This document shows, piece after piece, positions 18,173 through 26,983 of a stretch of 64,000 nucleotides of DNA. The stretch is from Xanthomonas rydalmerensis (GTDB taxonomy: Bacteria > Pseudomonadota > Gammaproteobacteria > Xanthomonadales > Xanthomonadaceae). Position numbers and translations under genes: made by a program. A model generated the notes under the pieces. That model had not been told where the DNA came from. It ran no database searches and was given only the letters and a program-made list of their open reading frames with translations. The stretch is taken from NCBI RefSeq assembly GCF_033170385.1, contig NZ_CP126170.1, positions 582,001-646,000 of the forward strand, read 5' to 3'. The first letter of the stretch is position 1. Each line of letters starts with the position of its first letter.

Positions 18173-20983
18173 ATGCGAATCGTTCGTCGTCCTTTTCCCT
18201 TGCGTCCCGTGCGTCCCGTGCGTCCCGTGCGCGTGGCGCTGGCCGCGCTGACGACGCTGGCCGCGGCCGTGTCGGCGGCGGCAGCAGCGCAGGAACAGGC
18301 GGCGACGCCGCGCGATCTCGATGCCGTGCTGGTCACCGGCTCGCGCATCGCCCGCGCGCAGGTGGAGGGCCCGGCGCCGGTCACCGTCATCACCGCCGAG
18401 GACATCCGCAAGCAGGGCTTCGGTACGGTGTGGGAATCGCTGGGCACGCTGACCCAGTTCAGCGGCAGCACCTTCAACGAAAGCGACCAGACCGGCAGTT
18501 CGCCCAACGGCCAGTACCTCAACCTGCGCGGGCTGGGGCCGGGCTACCAGCTGATCCTGCTCAATGGCAAGCGCATGGCCGATTATCCGCAGCCCTACGG
18601 CGCCAACGGCACCGCGGTCAGCCTGGGCAGCATTCCGGCGGCGGCGGTGGAGCGCATCGAGGTGATGAGCGGCGGCGCCTCGGCCATCTACGGCTCCGAC
18701 GCGGTCGCCGGCGTGGTCAACATCATCACCAAGCGCGATTTCCAGGGCGACAGCCTGCGCGTGCGCGCCGGCACCACCACCCGTGGCGGCGGCGATAGCG
18801 GGCAACTGCAGTGGACCGGCGGGCGCCGCGGCGACGGCTGGAGTTTCACCTACGCCTTCGAGCGGCTGGATCGCGAACCCATCGTCGCCCGCCAGCGCGG
18901 CTTCATGGATTCCTACGACGATCATCCGGCCAACAAGGCCGATCCCAGCTCGCCCAATGTGTCCATCTCCGGCGTCTACCTGCGCCGCGGCAACACCTAT
19001 CTGTGGCCGCAGGCGGGCACGCTGTCGACCTCGCCGCAGGCGCTGGCGGCGGCCTGCACCGTGACCAATCCGGCGTTCCGTCCGTACCGCACCAGCGACA
19101 GTCTGCCCGCGGCCAACCGCTGCGGCGCGTTCGACTACTACGCCGGGCGCTCGGTGCAGAACGGCTACGGCAAGACCTCGGCCTACCTGGCCGGCGATGC
19201 CGAGCTCGGCCAGGACGTCGTCGCCTACGCGCAACTGCTGGCCAATCGCTCGCAGGACAAGAGCTCCAGCCAGACCCACTACTACATCGGCGAGGGTGCG
19301 TTCACCACCTACGACCCGGACCTGGGGCTGGTCACCGCGCAGCGCATCTTCCTGCCGGACGAGGTCGGCGGCATCAAGACCATCGACTACGACGAGCGCA
19401 GCTGGAACCTCAACGCCGGCGTGCGCGGCAAAGCCTTCGACGGACGTTTCGACTGGGATGCCAGCGTGTCGCTGTCGCGCTACGACATCACCACCCGGCG
19501 CCCGCGCTTCCTCACCAACGCGGTGCGCGACTATTACCTCGGGCCGCTGCTGGGCTATCGCCCGGACGGCACCGAGATCCGCCGCGTGCGCACGGACCGG
19601 CTGTTCGCGCCCGGCAGCCCCGACTTGTACCAGCAGCTCACCACCGAGGTGGTCAGCCGCGGCGAATCGGCCACCGACCAGGCCCAGTTCGTGGTCAGCG
19701 GCGACCTGCTCGCGGTGCCGGCGGGCATGGTGCAGATCGCCGCCGTGCTGGAGGCGGCACGGCAGACCTACGACCTGCAGCCCGATCCGCGCACCACCGT
19801 CGACTACACCGGCAGCGAGCGCATCTACAACCTCACCCAGACCCCCGGCGGCGGCCCGCGCAAGCGCTACGCCGCCGGCCTGGAACTGCGCGTGCCGATC
19901 GCCAGCCGGCTCAGCGCCACCCTGGCCGCGCGCTACGACGCCTACGACGACATCACCGCGGTCGATGGCGCGGCGACCTGGCAGGCCGGCCTGGAGTGGC
20001 GTCCGTTCGACACCTTGCTTCTGCGCGGCAGCCACGCCACCAGCTTCCGCGCACCGGACCTGCTGTGGATCTACGCCGGCACCAGCGCCAACAACCCCAC
20101 CGTGGTCGACGAATACCTGTGCCGCCGCGACGGCCTGGATCCGTTGTCGGCGGCCTGCGCAAGCGCGCACGAGTACCAGACCTTCTCCACCCAGGCGTCC
20201 AATCCGTCGCTGCGCGAGGAGACCGGCAAGTCGACCACGCTCGGCGCGGTGTGGGACGTGCTGCCGTCGCTGTCGCTGAGCCTGGATTACTACCGCATCG
20301 AACTGAAGGGTCGGGTCGAGGCCATTTCCAGCGAAACCCTGCTGGAGAACAACGCCAACTGCCTGCTCGGCCGCGACCGCGCCGGCGCCGCGGTGGACAC
20401 CGCCTCGGCGGCCTGCCGTTTCTACCTGGATGCGGTCACGCGCAGCCCCGGCACCGACCTGACCAGCGAAGGCCAGATCACCGCCTTCAAGACCTTCCCC
20501 ATCAACCAGTCGCTGATGCGCACCGACGGCATCGATGCCAGCCTGCGCTACGACCTGGACCTCGGCGCCTGGGGCACGCTCGGCCTGCAGGCCGGCCTGA
20601 CCCGGGTGCTGCGGATGGAGGTGGCGCAGTTCGCCGGTGCGCGCCCGGTGGACGTGATGAACGACGTCGACTACCTGGCGTTCCGCACGCGCAGCAACTG
20701 GCGTGCGAACTGGAGCCGCGGCGACTGGTCGGCCAGCGTGTACGGCTACCGCTACGGCTCGCGGCCCGACTACGCCGAGCGCGGCCGGGTGGCGCCGTAT
20801 TTGGTGTGGAACGTCGACCTCGCCAAGCAGATCACCGACAAGGCGACCGTCGGCCTGAGCGTGCTCAACCTGTTCGACGCGCTGCACCCGCGCGACGACA
20901 CCTACACCACCTGGCCGTACTTCCCGCGGGTGTACAGCGCGATCGGCCGGCAGTGGTACGTCAACTTCAACTACCGCTTCTGA
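18173..20983 (+). CDS. TonB-dependent outer-membrane receptor, possibly for muropeptides
   Basis: 936 residues from ATG 18173, with AGGAGA about 11 bases upstream; an in-frame ATG at 18152 is an alternative. The signal peptide has an unusual n-region made of RPV repeats followed by LAALTTLAAAVSAAAAA. A plug domain follows (DAVLVTGSRIARAQ, APVTVITAEDIRKQGF, SGGASAIYGSDAVAGVVNII) and then a long beta-barrel ending in the aromatic-terminated strand YVNFNYRF. Such receptors take up scarce nutrients across the outer membrane using TonB energy. The substrate is not readable from sequence, but the divergent epimerase/peptidase pair and the amidase just downstream point to peptidoglycan fragments. 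No carboxypeptidase-like or signalling N-terminal domain is present. Confidence 0.9.
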   Translation: MRIVRRPFPLRPVRPVRPVRVALAALTTLAAAVSAAAAAQEQAATPRDLDAVLVTGSRIARAQVEGPAPVTVITAEDIRKQGFGTVWESLGTLTQFSGSTFNESDQTGSSPNGQYLNLRGLGPGYQLILLNGKRMADYPQPYGANGTAVSLGSIPAAAVERIEVMSGGASAIYGSDAVAGVVNIITKRDFQGDSLRVRAGTTTRGGGDSGQLQWTGGRRGDGWSFTYAFERLDREPIVARQRGFMDSYDDHPANKADPSSPNVSISGVYLRRGNTYLWPQAGTLSTSPQALAAACTVTNPAFRPYRTSDSLPAANRCGAFDYYAGRSVQNGYGKTSAYLAGDAELGQDVVAYAQLLANRSQDKSSSQTHYYIGEGAFTTYDPDLGLVTAQRIFLPDEVGGIKTIDYDERSWNLNAGVRGKAFDGRFDWDASVSLSRYDITTRRPRFLTNAVRDYYLGPLLGYRPDGTEIRRVRTDRLFAPGSPDLYQQLTTEVVSRGESATDQAQFVVSGDLLAVPAGMVQIAAVLEAARQTYDLQPDPRTTVDYTGSERIYNLTQTPGGGPRKRYAAGLELRVPIASRLSATLAARYDAYDDITAVDGAATWQAGLEWRPFDTLLLRGSHATSFRAPDLLWIYAGTSANNPTVVDEYLCRRDGLDPLSAACASAHEYQTFSTQASNPSLREETGKSTTLGAVWDVLPSLSLSLDYYRIELKGRVEAISSETLLENNANCLLGRDRAGAAVDTASAACRFYLDAVTRSPGTDLTSEGQITAFKTFPINQSLMRTDGIDASLRYDLDLGAWGTLGLQAGLTRVLRMEVAQFAGARPVDVMNDVDYLAFRTRSNWRANWSRGDWSASVYGYRYGSRPDYAERGRVAPYLVWNVDLAKQITDKATVGLSVLNLFDALHPRDDTYTTWPYFPRVYSAIGRQWYVNFNYRF
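18202..18228 (+). repeat. Three tandem 9-bp units inside the receptor signal peptide
   Basis: GCGTCCCGT occurs three times head to tail and encodes the RPVRPVRPV stretch in the positively charged part of the signal peptide. Because the unit is a multiple of three, copy-number change would keep the frame and only alter the charge of the export signal. Confidence 0.85.
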
Positions 20984-21068
20984 GCGCGCGCGTGGCCGTC
21001 GATGCGCACTTGCACGCCGCCGCCGCGCCGATTGCGTACGCTTGTGCGTCCCCGACCAGGAAGTGTCC

Positions 21069-21869
21069 ATGACCCGCGTTCCCGTGCCGTCCCTGTCCGC
21101 CGTGCGCCGGCTGCTGCTGCTGGCCACGCTGGCGTTGCTCGGGGCCTGCGCGCACGCGCCGCAGCGCAACCCGCTGGCCACCTGGGTGCCGTCGCCGAAC
21201 TACGACGCGCGCCGGCCGATCCTGATCGTCATCCACTACACCGACCAGCACTCGGTGCAGCAGAGCCTGGACACGCTGCGCTCGCACAACAGCAAGGGCA
21301 AGGTCAGCGCGCACTACCTGATCGGCCGCGACGGCACGCGCTACCAACTGGTCGCCGACCTGGACCGCGCCTGGCATGGCGGCGCCGGGCGCTGGGGCAG
21401 CATCACCGACATCAATTCCGCGTCCATCGGCATCGAACTCGACAACGACGGCAAGACCCCGTTCGCGCCGCAACAGATCGACAGCCTACTGGTCCTGCTG
21501 CAGGACCTGTGCACGCGCCTGCGCATCCCGCGCAGCCAGGTGGTCGGGCACGAGGACTTTGCGCCGTCGCGCAAGGTCGACCCGGGCCCGCTGTTCCCGT
21601 GGAAGCGACTGGCCGAGGCCGGCTTCGGCCGCTGGCCGGCCGACGACACGCCGCCGGCGCCGCCCGGCTTCGACCCGTGGCAGGCGCTGGCGTTGATCGG
21701 CTATCCGGTCGACGACCGCGCCGCCACCCTGCGCGCCTTCCATCACCACTACCGCGGCAACGACGCCACCGCCTTCGACGACGAAGACCTGCGCATCCTG
21801 TACGCGCTGACCCAGCCGCTGCTGGCGCGGCCGCAGCCGGTCCCGGCGATGGAACCGGACGCGTCCTGA
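21069..21869 (+). CDS. Lipoprotein N-acetylmuramoyl-L-alanine amidase (Amidase_2, AmiD-like)
   Basis: 266 residues with a lipoprotein signal (LALLGACAH, acylated Cys27), so it should be anchored in the envelope. The Amidase_2 fold shows zinc ligands His56 (LIVIHYTDQHS), His161 (VVGHEDFAPS) and Asp171 (KVDPGPLFPW), and a catalytic Glu123 in SIGIELDNDG. Enzymes of this type cut between MurNAc and L-Ala, including on anhydro-muropeptides. It starts 85 bases after the TonB receptor, preceded by AGGAAG, and may belong to the same transcript; it would supply free stem peptides to the NlpC/P60 peptidase and the epimerase encoded on the other side of the receptor. Confidence 0.92.
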   Translation: MTRVPVPSLSAVRRLLLLATLALLGACAHAPQRNPLATWVPSPNYDARRPILIVIHYTDQHSVQQSLDTLRSHNSKGKVSAHYLIGRDGTRYQLVADLDRAWHGGAGRWGSITDINSASIGIELDNDGKTPFAPQQIDSLLVLLQDLCTRLRIPRSQVVGHEDFAPSRKVDPGPLFPWKRLAEAGFGRWPADDTPPAPPGFDPWQALALIGYPVDDRAATLRAFHHHYRGNDATAFDDEDLRILYALTQPLLARPQPVPAMEPDAS

Positions 21870-21982
21870 GCCAGCGCGGTGTGGCGCCAGCGTCGGTCGC
21901 GTCGGCGGACACGCCTGTCACCTGGCGCCGCCGCGGTTCTTGGTAGCATCGCGCGCCAACGGACTCCAAAGGACGCAGTGCG

Positions 21983-22912
21983 ATGAGGCGAGGAACCACG
22001 GCTCTGTGGGCGGCAACCTTCCTGCTGTTGGGCGGGTGCAAGGACAAGGCCGCCGATGCGCCGGCCGCGGCGCAGACCCCGGCAACCGCGAGCGCGCCGG
22101 CAACCGCAGCGCCTGCCGAGGCGAGCGCCGCGGCACAGCCGGCCGCCGCCGAGGTGCCGGCGCCGGGTCGGGTACTGGCCGACATCTACGGCGCCAAGGG
22201 CGACGGCTCGGCCTCCTACGCCATCGACAACGGCGCGGTGGCCAGCTTCTGGTACGGCTACCGCTTCGACCTCGGCGGCAAGCAGTACTACACCGGTTTC
22301 GCCGATGCCACCGGCGGCAAGTACGACAAGCCCGGGAGCCAGGCCGGCGACCAGGACCTGCCCGACCCGGCGGCCACCGTCAGCATCGGCCAGGCCACCT
22401 ACGTGCGCGACAGCGCCGGCGGCAAGCCGACCTGGACCCTGTTCCACGCGCAGCGCTGGGCCGGCGATTTCGGGTCCGACGGCAAGGCCGACACCCTGGA
22501 CGAACAGCGCAAGCCGCAGAGCACCGCCACCCAGGACGGCCACCTGCTGCTGGCGCTGCCGACCACCCGCTTCGCCGACGGCATCACCAGTGCCGGCTTC
22601 GCGATCTTCACCTTCGACCCGAACAAGAACGACCTGGGCGACTACAAGGGCTGGGTCTACCTGGGCACGGTCGCCGCCGGCGAGGACAACAGCGCCGCCT
22701 GCGACGACCAGGGCACCATGAAGTGCGCCACCAGCACCGGCACGCTGAGCTTCGTGCCGCCGGCCAGCGGCAGCGTGCCGTCGCTGCGGGTGGCCCTGCA
22801 GGGCACGGTGGTGGAGGGGCCTGGCAAGGTCCGCACGCTGGGCCCGGCCGATGCCGTCACCTACACCTACGACCCCGCCAAGCAACAGTACACCCCGCCG
22901 CTGGACCGCTGA
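21983..22912 (+). CDS. Lipoprotein of unknown function, paralogue of the protein at 23300
   Basis: 309 residues from ATG 21983 with AAAGGA 9 bases upstream. The N-terminus is a lipoprotein signal (ATFLLLGGCKDK, Cys19), followed by about 45 residues of Ala/Pro linker and a beta-rich domain that I cannot place in a family. The domain is shared with the next gene: both have IDNGAV, a YYTGF segment, an AQR motif, TTRF-x-x-GIT-x-AGFA, FDPN and WVY-x-GTVAAGEDN. A tethering linker plus a compact domain, placed upstream of two peptidoglycan-attacking effectors, makes a periplasmic immunity protein conceivable, but nothing in the sequence proves it. Confidence 0.75.
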   Translation: MRRGTTALWAATFLLLGGCKDKAADAPAAAQTPATASAPATAAPAEASAAAQPAAAEVPAPGRVLADIYGAKGDGSASYAIDNGAVASFWYGYRFDLGGKQYYTGFADATGGKYDKPGSQAGDQDLPDPAATVSIGQATYVRDSAGGKPTWTLFHAQRWAGDFGSDGKADTLDEQRKPQSTATQDGHLLLALPTTRFADGITSAGFAIFTFDPNKNDLGDYKGWVYLGTVAAGEDNSAACDDQGTMKCATSTGTLSFVPPASGSVPSLRVALQGTVVEGPGKVRTLGPADAVTYTYDPAKQQYTPPLDR

Positions 22913-23299
22913 ACGGGCGGCGCGGGGAGGTGACGCTGCGCGCACGGCAGCGGTGGTTTCGGGCGTAGGACCTGGTTTAAGATGCGCCCCACGGGGCCTG
23001 ATGATCAGGCGAGTCATTCGCGAGCGGCATGGGATGCTGCACTCGCCCGAAATGCCGGCGTGGATTGCCGGCGTGCGGTTCGCCATGCGCGACCGCCATC
23101 ACCGCCCCTGCTCGGGGCCGGCGTGTTACGTCACCTTGTTCCGTCCGAAACCGCGCCTGCGGGGAGTGTTCGCGCTCCGCATCAGGCGTCGCGTCCGCGT
23201 CGTGCCTCGCCCATGCCTGGGCGGAAGCGGCGGCGGGGTGCGTCGGGACGCGCAGGTGGGTTCTTCCGGCTTCTTCACCGAATACAGGATGTTCTGGAC
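22913..23299. other. 387-base intergenic stretch
   Basis: No coding potential that I would support. It has short C-rich and CG-rich blocks typical of Xanthomonas intergenic DNA, and only AGGA at 23285 near the next start. No clear promoter pair, hairpin or repeat family member was recognised. Confidence 0.5.
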
Positions 23300-24082
23300 A
23301 TGTCGAACGACAACAAGCGCGCCGCTCCCGAAATGCCACCCGATGCGGGCAGCGTGCTGTACCTGATCTACGGCTGGGACGGCGATGGCGCCGTGTCCTA
23401 CGAGATCGACAACGGCGCCGTGGTGAATTTCTGGGGCGGCCGGCATTTCGAACTGGACGGCAAGCGGTACTACACCGGTTTCAGTTATGCCACGCCGGGC
23501 CAGTACGGCATCGACGATGCGGAAACCTTCCCGAACCCGGGCGAGGGCGTTTCGCTCGGCGCCGCCACCTTCCAGCTGACCACCCCGGGCGGCGAGCGGC
23601 CGTGGATGGTGCTGCATGCGCAGCGCTACGTCGGCAGCTTCGGCGCCTATGCGCGTGCCGATGCGTTCGATACCACGCGCCCCCCGCAGCAGCATGCGCT
23701 CGGCGATGGCCGGTTGCTGCTGGCCGTGCCCACCACCCGCTTCGGCAACGGCATCACCGAGGCCGGCTTCGCGCTGTTCGTGTTCGATCCGAACCGGCAC
23801 GACCTCGGCGATTACCGTAGCTGGGTCTATTGCGGCACGGTGGCGGCCGGCGAAGACAACGAGGCGGCCAGCGACCCGGACGGCGTGGTGCCGCACGTGT
23901 CCAGCACCGGCACCCTGGAATTCCAGGCGGTGCCCGGCCAGCGCATGCCGGCGCTGCGGGTGGCGCTGCACGGCACCGCGATCGCCGGTCCCGGCCGCGC
24001 GCGCCTGCTCGATGGCAGCGACGTGCTGCGGTACGCCTATGACCCCGATAGCGGCCAATACCAGCCGGCGCCCGACGCATGA
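23300..24082 (+). CDS. Cytoplasmic-type paralogue of the lipoprotein at 21983, unknown function
   Basis: 260 residues from ATG 23300. It matches the folded domain of the lipoprotein at 21983 along its whole length (GDGAVSYEIDNGAVVNFW, RYYTGFSYATPG, TTRFGNGITEAGFALFVFD, SWVYCGTVAAGEDNEA) but has neither signal peptide nor lipobox; the start is followed directly by a polar MSNDNKRAAPEM. The upstream bases are open in frame but contain no export signal. The two genes thus form a tandem pair with the same domain in two different compartments. The family is unknown to me; it precedes the first type IV effector by 155 bases. Confidence 0.75.
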   Translation: MSNDNKRAAPEMPPDAGSVLYLIYGWDGDGAVSYEIDNGAVVNFWGGRHFELDGKRYYTGFSYATPGQYGIDDAETFPNPGEGVSLGAATFQLTTPGGERPWMVLHAQRYVGSFGAYARADAFDTTRPPQQHALGDGRLLLAVPTTRFGNGITEAGFALFVFDPNRHDLGDYRSWVYCGTVAAGEDNEAASDPDGVVPHVSSTGTLEFQAVPGQRMPALRVALHGTAIAGPGRARLLDGSDVLRYAYDPDSGQYQPAPDA

Positions 24083-24237
24083 CCCGACGGCGCGCGGCGG
24101 CGCGCCGATGGACGCAGCACCCGATGTTCCGCAGTACGCAATTGTTCTGTTGACCGCGCACTAACAAGCTCATGGACGAGCTCGGTTGACCCAGGCGGCC
24201 GCGATGGCCGTACCTCAACCTCAAGGAGTTACACGAG

Positions 24238-26148
24238 ATGGCACGCGATACCACCAAGGCAGAGAATCTCGACATCATCGAGCGGGAAGCCAGGCAGCGG
24301 CAGATTCCGGTCGACGATTTCATGCGCTTCGCCTACATCGAAACCGGCGGCCGCTTCGACGAGCAGGCCAGTCGCGGTCCCAACAGCGCCAAGGGCCTGT
24401 TCCAGTTCACGCCCGGCGCCGCCAGCGCCTATGGCATCCGTGGCCGCGAACTCGACGCGGTGGCCAACACCGATGCCGCCGCGCGCATGTACCAGGACAA
24501 CCGCAACAGCCTGACCCGCCAGCACGAGCGCGACGGCCGCGCCTACCTGTCCGGCAAGCCGCAGCCCGATGGCCTGGACATGTACATGGCGCACCAGCAG
24601 GGCGCCGGTGGCTACCGCTCGATCCAGGCCGCGATCGCCACCGGCCACTTCGAGCTCAAGGGCACCCGCGCCAACATCCTCAACAACGTGCCCGGCGAGA
24701 AGGACGCGCAGGGCGCGCGCCAGTTCCAGGCCTACACCGGCACCTCGCTGGCCGACTTCAAGAAGCTGTCCGACCAGGATATGGCCAAGGCTTTCGTGAA
24801 GTACTGGGACGCCAAGTACGACCACATCGCGATTCCGGAAAAGGGCATCAAGCCGATCGCCGAGGGCCAGGCTGCGCCGGCGCCCGCGCGCACGCCGGCA
24901 GCGGACGGCGGCAAGCAGGGCGGCCACGACGGCATCGCGCTGACCGCCGCCTACGATCTGGGCGTCAAGCACGACGACGTGCAGTACGCGATCAACGTCA
25001 AGAGCAGCAGGTACTACCACCCCGGCGTGGACGGCAAGCATCTGTCGCAGGGCTACATCGACTGTTCCGGCTGGGTGACCGAGCTGCAGAACGCGACGAT
25101 GAACGAGATCAACCGCAAGGCCGGCCGCGACGTGTTCACCCAGAAGGACATGCTGGTGCAGGGCATGTCCGGCTCCGGCGAGATCGTCAAGAAGGCCTTC
25201 GACAGCTCCGGCGTGCTGCTGCAGGGCAAGGACGTGTTCAAGCCCGGCGCGCTGAAGGAAGGCATGGTCATCGGCGTGGATTCGGGCAAGACCGCGCACG
25301 AACACTGGAAGGGTATCGACCACATCATGATGGTCGTGCGCGATCCCAAGAGCGGCGAGCTGCTGGTCAGCCAGTCCACCGGCAGCAAGGGCGTCAACAC
25401 CATGCCGCTGGACGACTACCTGGCCACGCACCACAACGCCAAGCTGTTCGCCTCCGATCCGCTGGCCAAGGGCCGCGACCTGCTGCACGACCGCCAGCAG
25501 ACCCAGGCACAGACGCAGGGCACGCAGGAACCGCGCACGGCGCTGAAGCCGGGCGAGCAGGGCGCCGACGTCAAGGCGATGCAGCAACGGCTGATCGAAC
25601 TGGGCGTCAAGGACGACCAGGGCAAGCTGCTCAGCGGCACCGGCTACTACGGCGAGCGCACCCAGCAGGTGGTCGCCAACCTGCAGCGCGAGAAGGGCCT
25701 GGCGCCGACCGGCATCGCCGACAAGGCGACCCTGGAGGCGATCGCCAGGCAGCCCGCGCCGGCCAAGGCCGATGCGGCGGCACTGGCCGACAACCCGCTG
25801 TACAAGCAGGCCATGGAGCACCTGCAGAAGCAGGGGCCCAACGGCGGCTTCAAGAGCGCCGAAGAGATGCAGCGCGTCGCCGGCCAGGTCGCGTTCGAGG
25901 CCAAGGTGAGCGGCATGCAGCGCATCGACGACCTGGTGCTCAGCGGCGACCGCCGCGGCCTGATCGCCGTGCAGCGCAATCCCGACAATCCGCACGACGT
26001 CAATCGCGCCTACGTGGACAAGCAGCAGGCCGCATCGGTGCCGCTGGAGCGCAGCCAGCAGCAGCTGGCCGCCGAAACCCAGCGGCAAGCGCAGGAACAG
26101 CCGCAGCAGCCGGATCCACAGCACGAGAAAACCCAGGCGCCGCGCTGA
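24238..26148 (+). CDS. Type IV secretion (X-Tfe) antibacterial effector: lytic transglycosylase + NlpC/P60 + PG-binding + XVIPCD
   Basis: 636 residues, AAGGAG 9 bases before ATG 24238, no signal peptide. Four modules are readable: a transglycosylase-like domain (about 10-150) with Glu35 in FAYIETGGRFDEQ and AKGLFQFTPGAASAYG; an NlpC/P60-like domain (about 230-420) with Cys276 in YIDCSGWVTEL and His362 in GIDHIMMVV; a peptidoglycan-binding module (about 437-503, QGADVKAMQQRLIELG); and a C-terminal XVIPCD (about 517-610, FEAKVSGMQRIDDLVLS, RAYVDKQQAASVPLE) with a Gln-rich tail. XVIPCD domains are the VirD4-recognised signal of Xanthomonadales effectors that kill rival bacteria. This protein would attack both glycan and stem peptides in the target periplasm. 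Its immunity gene is not obvious; see the paralogous pair upstream and the LprI gene downstream. Confidence 0.88.
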   Translation: MARDTTKAENLDIIEREARQRQIPVDDFMRFAYIETGGRFDEQASRGPNSAKGLFQFTPGAASAYGIRGRELDAVANTDAAARMYQDNRNSLTRQHERDGRAYLSGKPQPDGLDMYMAHQQGAGGYRSIQAAIATGHFELKGTRANILNNVPGEKDAQGARQFQAYTGTSLADFKKLSDQDMAKAFVKYWDAKYDHIAIPEKGIKPIAEGQAAPAPARTPAADGGKQGGHDGIALTAAYDLGVKHDDVQYAINVKSSRYYHPGVDGKHLSQGYIDCSGWVTELQNATMNEINRKAGRDVFTQKDMLVQGMSGSGEIVKKAFDSSGVLLQGKDVFKPGALKEGMVIGVDSGKTAHEHWKGIDHIMMVVRDPKSGELLVSQSTGSKGVNTMPLDDYLATHHNAKLFASDPLAKGRDLLHDRQQTQAQTQGTQEPRTALKPGEQGADVKAMQQRLIELGVKDDQGKLLSGTGYYGERTQQVVANLQREKGLAPTGIADKATLEAIARQPAPAKADAAALADNPLYKQAMEHLQKQGPNGGFKSAEEMQRVAGQVAFEAKVSGMQRIDDLVLSGDRRGLIAVQRNPDNPHDVNRAYVDKQQAASVPLERSQQQLAAETQRQAQEQPQQPDPQHEKTQAPR

Positions 26149-26364
26149 CCGGTGTGTGCGGCAACGGCCGCCGTCGCGCACGTTGCGGCGGTGGTCGTGC
26201 ATGGCGATGGCGGCGGCCACTGCCGTACATGCGCCGACGCGACATTGCCCAACGCCAGCCCAACGCGATCACCCACCATCGCGGCGTGCGATGGACAGCG
26301 TGCGCAATGATCGCTTAGAACCTCGCCTTTCCGCTCGCGCTAACGACAAGGACGCAATCCGACC

Positions 26365-26916
26365 ATGGCCATCGCCAAGGCTTTCCAACGCTCTTCCCTG
26401 CTGCTGCTGTGCGTGGCCACTGCCGCCTGCAGTGCGCCGTCCTCCACGCCCAGCCAGGCACAGGCACCGGCCGCTCCGGCTGCCGACGCCGCTGCCGCGG
26501 CATCCCCTGCCGCCCCCCACGATGCCGGCACCCAGGCCGATGTGGGCAAGGCCGCGCCGGCCGCATCCGCTGCGGCACCGAACCCTTCCACCGCTTCAGG
26601 AGATTCCCCCGTGCTGCGACCGTCCTACGACACCTGCATCACCGCCGCCGGCGGCGCCACCCCGGCGATGCTGCAGTGCATTTCCGACGAACATGCCTAC
26701 CAGGACCAGCGCCTCAACACCGCCTACAAGGCGGCGATGGCCAAGCTCGGCGAGACCGAGCAGCACGCGCTGCGCGAGCGGCAGCGCAAGTGGATCGCCC
26801 AGCGCGACGAGAAGTGCGTCGCCGATCCGGACGGTGGCCAGGCCGAGCGTGTGGATGCGGCCGAGTGCCGCTTGGAAATGACCGCGCGCCGCGCCGACGA
26901 ACTCGAAGCGCACTGA
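26365..26916 (+). CDS. LprI/DUF1311-type lipoprotein, candidate immunity protein
   Basis: 183 residues. A lipoprotein signal (LLLLCVATAACS, Cys22) is followed by an Ala/Pro-rich linker and a C-terminal domain of about 95 residues with the DUF1311 pattern: YDTCI, MLQCISDEHAYQDQRLNTAY, ERQRKWIAQRDEKC and a final Cys followed by MTARRADEL. The four cysteines are as expected for two disulfides in the periplasm. The founding family member LprI of mycobacteria inhibits lysozyme. The gene sits between two effectors that attack peptidoglycan and ends 67 bases before the second one; immunity lipoproteins are commonly encoded next to their effectors, so it most likely protects the cell against the product of the next gene. 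Confidence 0.82.
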   Translation: MAIAKAFQRSSLLLLCVATAACSAPSSTPSQAQAPAAPAADAAAAASPAAPHDAGTQADVGKAAPAASAAAPNPSTASGDSPVLRPSYDTCITAAGGATPAMLQCISDEHAYQDQRLNTAYKAAMAKLGETEQHALRERQRKWIAQRDEKCVADPDGGQAERVDAAECRLEMTARRADELEAH

Positions 26917-26983
26917 TTCACCCCTGTATTGAACCCCGACGCGCGGCGTTTTCCACGCCGCGCGTCCAGCCAAGGAGATAGCG

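Noticed and set aside
22913-23299. Signal peptide for the soluble paralogue by an upstream start
   Set aside because: The frame is open but gives a charged, Arg/Pro-rich sequence without hydrophobic core or lipobox.
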